From Zavarzinella formosa DSM 19928 (GTDB lineage Bacteria; Planctomycetota; Planctomycetia; Gemmatales; Gemmataceae): a DNA stretch of 64,000 bases. Where the stretch lies: positions 235,111 through 299,110 of the forward strand of contig NZ_JH636439.1 in assembly GCF_000255705.1 (NCBI RefSeq), read 5' to 3'. How positions within the stretch are numbered: position 1 is the first letter of the stretch; every line of letters starts with the position of its first letter. The notes beneath the pieces were generated by a model, which was not told the origin of the DNA, did not search any database, and saw nothing but the letters and a program-made list of their open reading frames with translations. Positions 17,678 to 25,438 of this stretch are shown piece by piece. The translations under genes were made by a program, and so were the position numbers.

Positions 17678-19081
17678 ATGCGATGGATCTGGGGCGTGAT
17701 CGGGACCGCTTTGCTGGCCGCCACAACAATGGCCGCCGAGTTCAAGGCGGGGGCGTTTGCCCAAGATGTGACGCCGAAGAAATTTCCAATCTCGGTCAAC
17801 GGCAATTTCAGCGATGTGCAGGCCACGGCCGCCCATGACCCGTTGCATGCCCGCTGTCTGGTGCTGGATGACGGCACGAAAAAGCTGGCCCTCGTGATCG
17901 TGGATAGCTGCATGATCCCCCGAGAGTTGGTGCTGGACGCCAAAACCCAAGCCGAAAAGCTGACGGGCATCCCCCCGGAGAACATCCTGATCGCCGCCAC
18001 GCACACGCATTATGCCCCGACGCTGGGCGGTGTGTTCCAAAGCGAACCAAGCGAGGAATACGTGAAATTCCTCGCCACCAAGATTGCCGAGGGCATCAAA
18101 ACCGCCCATGATCGCCGGGAACCCGCCAAACTCGGATTCGGCCGTTCCAGCGATCCGACGCAGGTGTACAACCGGCGCTGGAAACGAGAACAAGCCCTGA
18201 TCCCGCCGGACCCGTTTGGCAACACCACTGACCAAGTTCAAATGAATCCCGGCCATCAAGCGAAAGGGTTGCTCACTAATGCCGGCCCGGTGGACCCGGA
18301 GATTTGCATGGTGGCTGTCCAGACCGCCAAGGGCGAACCGCTTGCGTTATTTGCCACTTATTCGCTGCATTACGTTGGAGGATTCCCGGCTCTCTCGGCC
18401 GATTATTTCGGGGCCTTCGCAGAACGCATCAAGCAACTGGTGGCCCCGGAAAATAAGGAATTCGTCGGGGCGATGTTTAACGGCACCAGCGGGGATGTGA
18501 ACAATATCAACTTCGATGCCCCGCCCGCGAAAGCCGGCCCTGGCGAACGCATCCGCATTGTGTCCGAGAGCGTGGCCAAAAACACGGAGACGGGGTACCG
18601 CAAAATTGAATACAACGCGGCTCCGACACTCGATTCAAAGATCAAAGAGCTAATGTTAAAAGTTCGTAAGCCAGCGGCGAAAGACGTGGCGGATGCCAAA
18701 GAGACGCTGAAGGATTGGGACGGCAAGAAGAATCTCGTCGGCTCGAAAAATGTCTACGCCCGCGAAACAATCAAGCTGGTCGATTTCCCGGATGAGGTGC
18801 CCGTTACTGTTCAGGTGATGCGAATCGGGGATATCGCCATCACCTCGATGCCTTGCGAAATCTTCACCGAAATTGGCTTGGACATCAAGAAGACCAGCCC
18901 GTTCAAAAAGACCTTCACCGTCTGTCTGGCCAACGGTTACAACGGCTACCTGCCGACTCCCGAACAACACGCCCTTGGCGGTTACGAAACTTGGCGGGCC
19001 AGATCAAGCTATCTGGAAGTGCAAGCCTCGGTGAAGATGACGGCGGCGGCGAAGGAACTGCTCGCGGCGATGAATCGCTGA
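17678..19081 (+). CDS. Exported neutral/alkaline ceramidase-like hydrolase
   Basis: 467 residues with signal peptide MRWIWGVIGTALLAATTMA. It matches the N-terminal domain of neutral/alkaline non-lysosomal ceramidases: 'FKAGAFAQDVTPKKFPISVNG' at the mature start, 'DPLHARCLVLDDG', the zinc-site motif 'ILIAATHTHYAPTLGG', 'YSLHYVGGFPALSADYFGAF' and 'FNGTSGDVNNINF', which holds the catalytic serine region (NGxxGD). True ceramidases have a C-terminal immunoglobulin-like domain; this protein is shorter and ends after the catalytic domain, as do many planctomycete relatives, whose substrates are unknown. Monocistronic, convergent with the PII operon. Confidence 0.85.
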   Translation: MRWIWGVIGTALLAATTMAAEFKAGAFAQDVTPKKFPISVNGNFSDVQATAAHDPLHARCLVLDDGTKKLALVIVDSCMIPRELVLDAKTQAEKLTGIPPENILIAATHTHYAPTLGGVFQSEPSEEYVKFLATKIAEGIKTAHDRREPAKLGFGRSSDPTQVYNRRWKREQALIPPDPFGNTTDQVQMNPGHQAKGLLTNAGPVDPEICMVAVQTAKGEPLALFATYSLHYVGGFPALSADYFGAFAERIKQLVAPENKEFVGAMFNGTSGDVNNINFDAPPAKAGPGERIRIVSESVAKNTETGYRKIEYNAAPTLDSKIKELMLKVRKPAAKDVADAKETLKDWDGKKNLVGSKNVYARETIKLVDFPDEVPVTVQVMRIGDIAITSMPCEIFTEIGLDIKKTSPFKKTFTVCLANGYNGYLPTPEQHALGGYETWRARSSYLEVQASVKMTAAAKELLAAMNR

Positions 19082-19109
19082 ACGGTTGGCGGTAGGCGGT
19101 GGGCCGTGA

Positions 19110-19140
19110 GCCAGAAAAAGACTGGCGGTTGTTTTTGTTT
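19110..19140 (+). terminator. Possible terminator after the ceramidase-like gene
   Basis: GCCAG (19110-19114) / CTGGC (19122-19126) hairpin followed by a T-rich stretch. It lies inside a wider inverted repeat GCCGTGAGC (19103-19111) / GCTCACGGC (19149-19157) that closes at the end of the PII gene. Confidence 0.5.
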
Positions 19141-19157
19141 AGCTCATAGCTCACGGC

Positions 19158-19505
19158 TTATATCGCCTCCGGCCCTCGTTCGCCGGTGCGGATGCGGACG
19201 CAATCGACGAGCGGGACGATAAAGATTTTCCCGTCGCCGATGCGGCCCTCGGCCCCCGTGCGGCCGGCCTCCATGATGGCGTTTACCGTCGGTTCCACGA
19301 AGTCTTCGTTCACGGCAATTTGCAACTGCACTTTGCGGACAAGGTTCACCGACAACTCGTGACCGCGAAACGCCTCGGTCTGCCCTTTTTGACGGCCAAA
19401 GCCGTACACATCCACCACTGTAAGCCGAAAGACCTCCACCTTGTTGAGGGCTTCCTTCACGGCTTCCAGTTTCGCGGGCTGGATCGTCGCCAGAATCAAT
19501 TTCAT
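19158..19505 (-). CDS. PII signal-transduction protein lacking the uridylylation tyrosine
   Basis: 115 residues, a full-length PII (GlnB/GlnK) protein with 'MKLILATIQPAKLEAVKEAL' at the start, the T-loop lead 'GFGRQKGQTEAFRGHEL', 'GDGKIFIVPLVDCVRIRTGERG' and a C-terminal AI. PII trimers sense ATP/ADP and 2-oxoglutarate and bind targets through the T-loop. Residue 51, normally the uridylylated tyrosine, is leucine, and residue 46 is phenylalanine. There is a three-residue insertion in 'RTGAEGRIGDGKIF' relative to the classical B-loop region. The gene ends the folE operon, 26 bases after moaD, with no ammonium transporter or glutamine synthetase beside it. Confidence 0.93.
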   Translation of the reverse strand: MKLILATIQPAKLEAVKEALNKVEVFRLTVVDVYGFGRQKGQTEAFRGHELSVNLVRKVQLQIAVNEDFVEPTVNAIMEAGRTGAEGRIGDGKIFIVPLVDCVRIRTGERGPEAI

Positions 19506-19531
19506 ACGTTCAGTGCTTTCATTTCCGCTGT

Positions 19532-19771
19532 TTAGCCCCCGCTCACGGGCGGGATCAGGGCGACGGCATCCGTCGGGCCGATGGGGCGGTCATCGCTCAC
19601 ATATTCATTATTCACGGCCACCAGCGATTTGGCGAGGATGGCCGCCGCGTCCGGCCAGCGTCCGGCGATGACGGCACGCAACTCACCGGCCGTCATGCTT
19701 TCCGACATTGGCAGGTCGATCTGGCCGTTTCCCAAGATTTCCCTCAGACGGGCGAACACTTGAATTTTCAT
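19532..19771 (-). CDS. moaD: MoaD/ThiS-type sulfur carrier protein
   Basis: 79 residues with the ubiquitin-like fold pattern of MoaD: 'MKIQVFARLREILGNGQIDLP' at the start, 'AVNNEYVSDDRPIGPTDAVALIPPVSGG' at the end. The terminal Gly-Gly is the site that is adenylated and thiocarboxylated. MoaD is the small subunit of molybdopterin synthase; ThiS-like roles cannot be excluded, but the length and the 'ALIPPVSGG' ending favour MoaD. Its ATG overlaps the TGA of the upstream oxidoreductase (ATGA). No moaE or moaC is adjacent. Confidence 0.85.
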   Translation of the reverse strand: MKIQVFARLREILGNGQIDLPMSESMTAGELRAVIAGRWPDAAAILAKSLVAVNNEYVSDDRPIGPTDAVALIPPVSGG

Positions 19772-22659
19772 GAGGACACCCGTTTCGTCCAAGGTCGGCG
19801 CAGATGATCGGTGAGTTCCGGCATGAGGCCGTAAGCCATCGCCAGATATTGCACCGGATGCAAGGCCCGTTTGCCGGTCCCTTCCTGCATTTGCAATCGA
19901 CAAGAAGAACATTCGGAGGAGCCATACAGATGCTTTGGCCGACTCAATTCATCCAGCATGGGCTTGCCCGCCAGCAACGACAATTCACGGTTTCCGCGTT
20001 TGAGGCCGTACATCCCGGCCATGCCGGAGCACGAGACATCAATGGTTTCCACCCGCAATTCCGGGATGAGCGAAAGCAACTCCGGCCCGCGCGGCTTGCC
20101 CGGCCGGGCCTTCACATGGCACGGCACATGATGCCCGAGCGAAACCGGAAGCGGTTGAAAGTCGCGGTTCAACTTGCCTTGATCGTGCAATTCGCCCAAC
20201 AGAGTGGTGAGTTCGATGGTGTTGTCGGCGATTAGTTTCACCTCGGGGGAATCCGAGAGATTCAACGAATCCAGTTGAAAAAATAACGCGGCCGTCGGCT
20301 CGGAGCAAACGATCTGGTGTCCTCGCCGCACGGCGTCCGCCAACACGCGGGTATTTTTGCGGAGCCGTTCGCGGGCGATGTCGGTATCCCCTTGGGCGAG
20401 GGCGGCGGCTCCCGTGCCGATCTGCCCGGCGGGGACAGTCACGGGCAGGCCGTTGTGCTGCATCACGCGAACGCTGGCCTCGGCCACCGTGGGGTCGAAG
20501 AGGTTGGCATAAGTGTCCGCGAAGTAGGCATATCCTTTGGTTCCCTCGGGCAATGGCTTGGTCCACCCGCGTCGGCGGGCCTTGCCCATGAAGGTCCAAA
20601 ACGCAAGACTCGGCAACGTGCGGTGCCGGGAAAGACCGAAGGCTTTTTCGAGAACCCAGCGAACGGATGGCTGACGAAGGAGGATGTTCGTCGTGATGGC
20701 GAACCGGCTGGCGATCCGCGTGAGGCCATCAATGCGGGCGAGCATCCAGTCGGTTCGCGTCAGCCCGTGCTTCGCGTGCTGGGCGGCCTTCACTTCCAGC
20801 ATCAGTTTGGGAATATTGGCCTCGCCGGGGCATTCCTTGCCGCACATGCGGCAGTTGACACACAGGTCCGCAACGGGTTTGACCGCCGGTGAATCGAGTG
20901 TGAAATCCGGGTTCGACAACACTTCTCGCAGCAGATTGATCTTTGCCCGCGGGGAGGCCGATTCCCCGCGAATGACACGAAAGATCGGGCACATCCGCTC
21001 GTCAGGTTGTTGGGTCCGGCATTGGCCGCAAGCATTGCAGGATTGCACCAAGGCCGCTGGTTCCTCCGGTTTCCAATCGAGCAGTGGCAGCGGTTTGGCC
21101 ACGAGGGGAATGGCGGCTGCCGGGCGAAAAGGCCAGGCCGGCCGGCTGGGGTCCGGGCCGATGATTTTGCCGGGGTTGAAGATTCCTCGCGGGTCGAAGA
21201 TGCGTTTGACATCCCGATAAACGGCATACAGATCGCCGGTTTGTCGCTCCACCCACGGCGTTCGCGCTAGCCCCACGCCATGCTGCGAGGAGACGGTTCC
21301 TCCCAGTTCAATGACGAGGGAGTGCAATTCCTCCGCGACTGGCCAGAGTTTGGCGAGATCGGCCGGCTGGTCGGCATCCAGCAACGGCCGGAAGTGAACC
21401 TGTCCGGTGGCCACATGAACGATGGTCGTCATCAACAATTCGCGGCGGCGAAAGATATGCTTGGCTCTCGCCCAAAGTTCCGGCAGCCGATGCGGTGAGA
21501 CGCCCGCGTCCTCGACTCCGGAAAGCGGTCGCGGGCCGGTGTTGCGGCCATGCGGGGACGGCAGCGACCGGCGGCGCAAATCCCACAACTGCGAGACATC
21601 CTCCGTGGTTTCGGCCAGTACGGCCGGGATGGCTTCCGTGCTGCGGCGTTCGAGATCAGCGAGCAACTGTCGAAGACGATCACGGGCTTCCGACGGGCTG
21701 TCCCCCTCGAACTCCACGATCACGACTGCCTCGGTGTCAGGAGAAACCAACCTCGCCACATTCTCCGAGTGCATCCGGGCAAGGCCGATCAACCGGCGGT
21801 CCAGCATCTCGCAAGCGGCCGGTCGGTGATCGGCCATCAGCAGGCCGGTTTCCAGTGCCGCTTCCACCGAAGAAAACGCAAACAAAGCCGCCGACACGCC
21901 CCCGGCGAGCGGAACCGTGCGAAGCGTTCCCTCGGTAAACAGGCCAAGCGTTCCCTCGGAACCGACCAAAACCGGCGTCAGGTCGGCAAGATTCCCCGAT
22001 GGCAAATGATACCCGGCGTGATCGAAGCGATGTTGGCGGACGGGCGGTTCGGGAAGCGAGGCGATCACCTCCCGCAATTGGGCGGCGATCAACGCCGGAC
22101 GGGAGGATTCAAGCCCCATGTCCGACGCGGATGAAATAGTGGAATCATCCCACAACACCTGCAAACTGGCGACATGATCGCGTGTCGAGCCATGCAGGTT
22201 GGCCCGGTTGCCGGAGGCGTCTGTCGCCCACATGCCTCCCAAGGTGCAGGCGTTCTCGCTGGCGGTGTCGATGGCAAAACGCCGGCCGGTCTTCCGCAGT
22301 TCGTTGTTCAAATCCCGCAGGACAACACCCGGTTGTACTCGCGCAAAGTCTGGGCCAATTTCCAGAATGTTTCGCAAATGAACGCTGCAATCAACGACGA
22401 TGCCGGACCCGAGGGCTTCGCCGGCGAGACCCGTGCCGCCGCCGCGAGGAATGATCGTCAAATCGTGTTCGCGGGCGTAGGTCACCAGCACGCGCATGTC
22501 GTCGGTGGTTTGCGGTTCCGCAACGGCCAGCGGTTCGAGGTGGAAAAGGCTGGCGTCGGTCGCATACAGGCGACAACGCAACGGATCAATATGAAGGTTG
22601 CCGTGAAAGAGCTTGCGGAGGTCGTCCCGGAGCCGTTGACGGGTGACTGATCGGTCCAA
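19768..22659 (-). CDS. FAD-linked and [4Fe-4S] oxidoreductase, D-lactate/glycolate dehydrogenase type
   Basis: 963 residues fusing three modules. First, a PCMH/GlcD FAD-binding domain (about 40-220, 'IIPRGGGTGLAGEAL', 'GGMWATDASGNRANLHG') and its C-terminal substrate-binding part to about 500 ('HGVGLARTPW', 'FDPRGIFNPGKII'). Second, a ferredoxin-like domain with CxxCxxC at 541-547 plus C557, and C600xxCxxCxxxC610P. Third, a CCG-type domain with 'HVPCHVKARPGK', 'CSGMAGMYG' and 'SECSSCRLQM'. This is the arrangement of D-2-hydroxyacid dehydrogenases such as fused GlcD/GlcF or Dld-II enzymes that feed electrons to quinone or cytochrome c. Substrate not determined. It sits 27 bases after folE and overlaps moaD. 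Confidence 0.9.
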   Translation of the reverse strand: MDRSVTRQRLRDDLRKLFHGNLHIDPLRCRLYATDASLFHLEPLAVAEPQTTDDMRVLVTYAREHDLTIIPRGGGTGLAGEALGSGIVVDCSVHLRNILEIGPDFARVQPGVVLRDLNNELRKTGRRFAIDTASENACTLGGMWATDASGNRANLHGSTRDHVASLQVLWDDSTISSASDMGLESSRPALIAAQLREVIASLPEPPVRQHRFDHAGYHLPSGNLADLTPVLVGSEGTLGLFTEGTLRTVPLAGGVSAALFAFSSVEAALETGLLMADHRPAACEMLDRRLIGLARMHSENVARLVSPDTEAVVIVEFEGDSPSEARDRLRQLLADLERRSTEAIPAVLAETTEDVSQLWDLRRRSLPSPHGRNTGPRPLSGVEDAGVSPHRLPELWARAKHIFRRRELLMTTIVHVATGQVHFRPLLDADQPADLAKLWPVAEELHSLVIELGGTVSSQHGVGLARTPWVERQTGDLYAVYRDVKRIFDPRGIFNPGKIIGPDPSRPAWPFRPAAAIPLVAKPLPLLDWKPEEPAALVQSCNACGQCRTQQPDERMCPIFRVIRGESASPRAKINLLREVLSNPDFTLDSPAVKPVADLCVNCRMCGKECPGEANIPKLMLEVKAAQHAKHGLTRTDWMLARIDGLTRIASRFAITTNILLRQPSVRWVLEKAFGLSRHRTLPSLAFWTFMGKARRRGWTKPLPEGTKGYAYFADTYANLFDPTVAEASVRVMQHNGLPVTVPAGQIGTGAAALAQGDTDIARERLRKNTRVLADAVRRGHQIVCSEPTAALFFQLDSLNLSDSPEVKLIADNTIELTTLLGELHDQGKLNRDFQPLPVSLGHHVPCHVKARPGKPRGPELLSLIPELRVETIDVSCSGMAGMYGLKRGNRELSLLAGKPMLDELSRPKHLYGSSECSSCRLQMQEGTGKRALHPVQYLAMAYGLMPELTDHLRRPWTKRVSS

Positions 22660-22686
22660 GGACGGTTCCTCCCCGCTGGCCGGGAA

Positions 22687-23358
22687 TCAGCCGACGGGCC
22701 GGGAATGGGTGATGAGTCCCATGACTTCCTGCCGGGAGGCAGTGCTGGTTTGATAAAGCCCGCGGGCGGCGCTGGTCACGCAAATCGTGCCGGGCTTGCG
22801 AACCCCCCGGATCGTCATGCAAGAGTGGCTTGCCTCGACCACCACCAGAACGCCACGGGGAATCAATTCGTCCTGCAACAAATCGGCGATTTCCTGCGTC
22901 ATCCGTTCCTGCACTTGCGGTTTGCGGGAAACCCCCTCGACGACGCGGGCCAGTTTGCTGAGGCCCACCACCCGCCCCGTGGGGATGTAGGCAATGTGCG
23001 CTCGGCCGGTGAACGGCAGCAGGTGATGCTCGCAGAAACTGGAAAATTCGATGTCTCGCTGAAGGACCATCTCCTCGTGATCAACCTCGAAGGTTTTCTG
23101 GAGATGGACGCGAGGGTCGGCATGCAACCCGGAGAAAATCTCGGCGTACATGCGCGCCACGCGGTCCGGGGTTTCCAACAAACCGTCGCGATCCGGGTTT
23201 TCGCCGACAGCGATGAGGATTTCCCGAACGGCCGCCCGAATTCTCGCCTGATCCACGCCGGTGTCAGCCGGGACTGCCGTCGTGGAGGAAACCTGGACGT
23301 GACCGTTGGTGAGGGAGGGTTCGTGGAGGCGGTCGGTCTTGTCCAAAACAGCACTCAT
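22687..23358 (-). CDS. folE: GTP cyclohydrolase I
   Basis: About 223 residues from ATG 23358; the frame reaches back to 23382. It catalyses GTP to 7,8-dihydroneopterin triphosphate, the first step to folate and other pterins. Family motifs are complete: '[20 protein letters not shown]', zinc ligands in '[20 protein letters not shown]' and '[14 protein letters not shown]', and '[24 protein letters not shown]'. The first 40 residues are a non-conserved, probably disordered extension. First gene of the operon with the FAD/Fe-S oxidoreductase, moaD and PII; GCTAATAG, a -10-like sequence, lies upstream on the same strand near 23390. Confidence 0.95.
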   Translation of the reverse strand: MSAVLDKTDRLHEPSLTNGHVQVSSTTAVPADTGVDQARIRAAVREILIAVGENPDRDGLLETPDRVARMYAEIFSGLHADPRVHLQKTFEVDHEEMVLQRDIEFSSFCEHHLLPFTGRAHIAYIPTGRVVGLSKLARVVEGVSRKPQVQERMTQEIADLLQDELIPRGVLVVVEASHSCMTIRGVRKPGTICVTSAARGLYQTSTASRQEVMGLITHSRPVG

Positions 23359-23617
23359 TTCCGGGATCGGGCGGGCGCACAAGCCACTATTAGCGAGCTT
23401 TTCCCGTGACGGCCATTGGTCAATGGGAAATCACCTTAATCATTGTACCGCACACAATCTTTGTGGCCGGTGATCCGGGCGGGAATTTTTAATGACTCCG
23501 GCCTCCGGTCGATGATCCGGCCCGGAATTGCCGTTTTGGTCGGAGTTTCACGGGGAATTCACGGCAAGGTTCCTAAAATAGCCGGACCATCCTCCCGTGC
23601 CTGAGAATGTTCACGTC

Positions 23618-24691
23618 ATGCCGTCCACGAAAAAAAGCAAGCCGGAAGCGCCTTCTCCCGTCGGTTATCGGATGCCCGCCGAGTGGGAACCGCATGCCTC
23701 CACGTGGCTCGCCTGGCCGCATCAGGCGTCCGACTGGCCGGGGCGCATGGCGCCGATTCCGTGGGTGTATGGCGAAATCGTCAAGCATCTTAGCCGTGTT
23801 GAGCACGTCAACATTCTGGCGAATAGCAAACCGAAGGAAGAGGCCGCCAAAAAGATGCTGATCAAGTTCGGGGTTGATCTCGAACAGGTCACTTTCTGGC
23901 AATGGCCCACGGATCGCGTCTGGACCCGCGATTCCGGCCCCACCTTTGTGGTTGACGGCAAGGGGCAAAAAGCCCTGGTCAATTGGAAGTTCAATGCGTG
24001 GGCAAAGTACGACAATCATTTGTCCGACGCCGCCATTCCCGGCCGCATTGCCAGAGCCACGAAACTCCCATTTTGGCAACCGATGTTTCGCGGCCAACGG
24101 GTCGTCCTTGAGGGAGGCAGCATCGATGTGAACGGGGAGGGCCTTCTCATGACCACTGAGGAATGCCTCCTGAGTTCTGTCCAGGCCCGTAATCCGGGGA
24201 TGACCCAGACGGACTATGAAAAGGTTTTTGCCGAATATCTCGGAATCGAAAAAGTGTTGTGGCTTGGCCGGGGCATCGCCGGGGACGACACGCACGGCCA
24301 CATTGATGACATCGCGCGTTTCGTTGGCCCTCGCCGGATTGTGACCGTCGTTGAAGACAACGAAGACGACGACAACTACGCCCCCCTGCGGGCCAACCTC
24401 GAACGGTTGCACGGCATCACGGACGCCGACGGCGGCAACTTCGACGTGATCCCGCTGCCAATGCCCTCGCCGATCATTTTCCACAAGCAACGACTCCCGG
24501 CGAGCTACGCCAACTTTTACATCGCCAACGGATTGGTCCTTGTTCCGACATTCAACGACGAGAACGACCGTTACGCCTTGGGCATCCTCGGGGAAGTCTT
24601 CCCCGATCACAAAGTGATTGGCATCCACTGCGGCGACTTTGTGTATGGTCTGGGAACCCTGCACTGTATGACACAGCAAGAGCCAAAGTGA
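23618..24691 (+). CDS. aguA: Agmatine deiminase / peptidyl-arginine deiminase family
   Basis: 357 residues from ATG 23618; a GTG at 23597 would add seven. The guanidine-modifying fold is recognisable from 'YRMPAEWEPHASTWLAWPH', 'DRVWTRDSGPTFV', 'EGGSIDVNGEG', 'GDDTHGHIDDIARFV' and the catalytic cysteine C350 in 'GTLHCMTQQEPK'. Agmatine deiminase converts agmatine to N-carbamoylputrescine plus ammonia in polyamine synthesis. The next pathway enzyme, N-carbamoylputrescine amidase (AguB), is not adjacent. A -10-like CCTAAAAT is at 23572-23579. Confidence 0.9.
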   Translation: MPSTKKSKPEAPSPVGYRMPAEWEPHASTWLAWPHQASDWPGRMAPIPWVYGEIVKHLSRVEHVNILANSKPKEEAAKKMLIKFGVDLEQVTFWQWPTDRVWTRDSGPTFVVDGKGQKALVNWKFNAWAKYDNHLSDAAIPGRIARATKLPFWQPMFRGQRVVLEGGSIDVNGEGLLMTTEECLLSSVQARNPGMTQTDYEKVFAEYLGIEKVLWLGRGIAGDDTHGHIDDIARFVGPRRIVTVVEDNEDDDNYAPLRANLERLHGITDADGGNFDVIPLPMPSPIIFHKQRLPASYANFYIANGLVLVPTFNDENDRYALGILGEVFPDHKVIGIHCGDFVYGLGTLHCMTQQEPK

Positions 24692-25438
24692 AAATGAGAC
24701 CAAGACCTTTTAGCCGCAGACTGAACGTGGATTCGGCCAAAACCAAAACAGATAAAACCCGTTTTCGCCACGGTTTGAACGCGGATTCAGACAAAAGACA
24801 GGAATAAAATCAGATAAGCAGAATGAAGATTGATAAGTAGTTGGCGTTGCCTTGTCCGGTCTCCCATCTTCCCCTGATTTGGTTTTCTGACCGCATTTGT
24901 GTTCAATTCGCGGCTAAAAATGTCTTGACCCTTTGCGCCGTAATCTGTGGCGACAGCACAAATCCGACCGGTTGCGTGGGATGTTCCGAATATATCGGCC
25001 CTGACGGCCCTGTCAGCCTTCCAGTTTCCACCAATTCGCATTGCGATGCCTGTTAAGCCAAGTATGATTGGCGTGTGGCCGAAGCCATGCCGGTCGGGCA
25101 GGACGTGCGGGCTGGGCAAGCTGGAAAAACCATGTTTTTTCGGGATTTGCTAAAGTTCGTGTCCCTTCCCCTCTCCTCCGTATGACCGGATCCGGGATCA
25201 GGATCGTCCCCTGCTGTATGCCACAGATGAGTTCTTCGGAACTCCCACGAGTCAACCGAATTTCAGGCCCTGACGTAATTATTACGAGGGCTTGACCTTC
25301 GGGGGAAAATGCTGGGGACACCGCTTCCCCACAGACTCACACACGGACTCGTCCGTCGCCCCCGGCGATGGGGTTCGAGATGGTGAAAGCGGTATCCCGA
25401 GTCGTAACTACTTTGTTGTTCAACCGGACGCGGCGACC
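24692..25438. other. 747-base spacer upstream of the cellulose synthase fusion
   Basis: No convincing gene. A 110-codon minus frame (24787-25119) has no ribosome site or motif. The left part holds two degenerate direct copies of a phrase around 'TGAACGYGGATTC' (near 24721 and 24777). The right part, from 25274, is GC-rich with a palindrome and several short hairpins and probably forms the structured leader of the 25439 gene. Confidence 0.5.
25274..25286. promoter_or_regulatory. 13-base palindrome upstream of bcsA-TPR
   Basis: CGTAATTATTACG, perfect six-base arms around one T, 152 bases before the ATG at 25439. It sits just ahead of a TTGACC sequence (25291-25296) and could be an operator. 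Not otherwise supported. Confidence 0.4.

Noticed and set aside
24787..25119. 110-codon minus frame in the spacer before the synthase
   Set aside because: No ribosome site or recognisable domain.
25290..25438. c-di-GMP (GEMM) riboswitch in the synthase leader
   Set aside because: The leader forms hairpins but lacks the conserved GEMM core as I know it.
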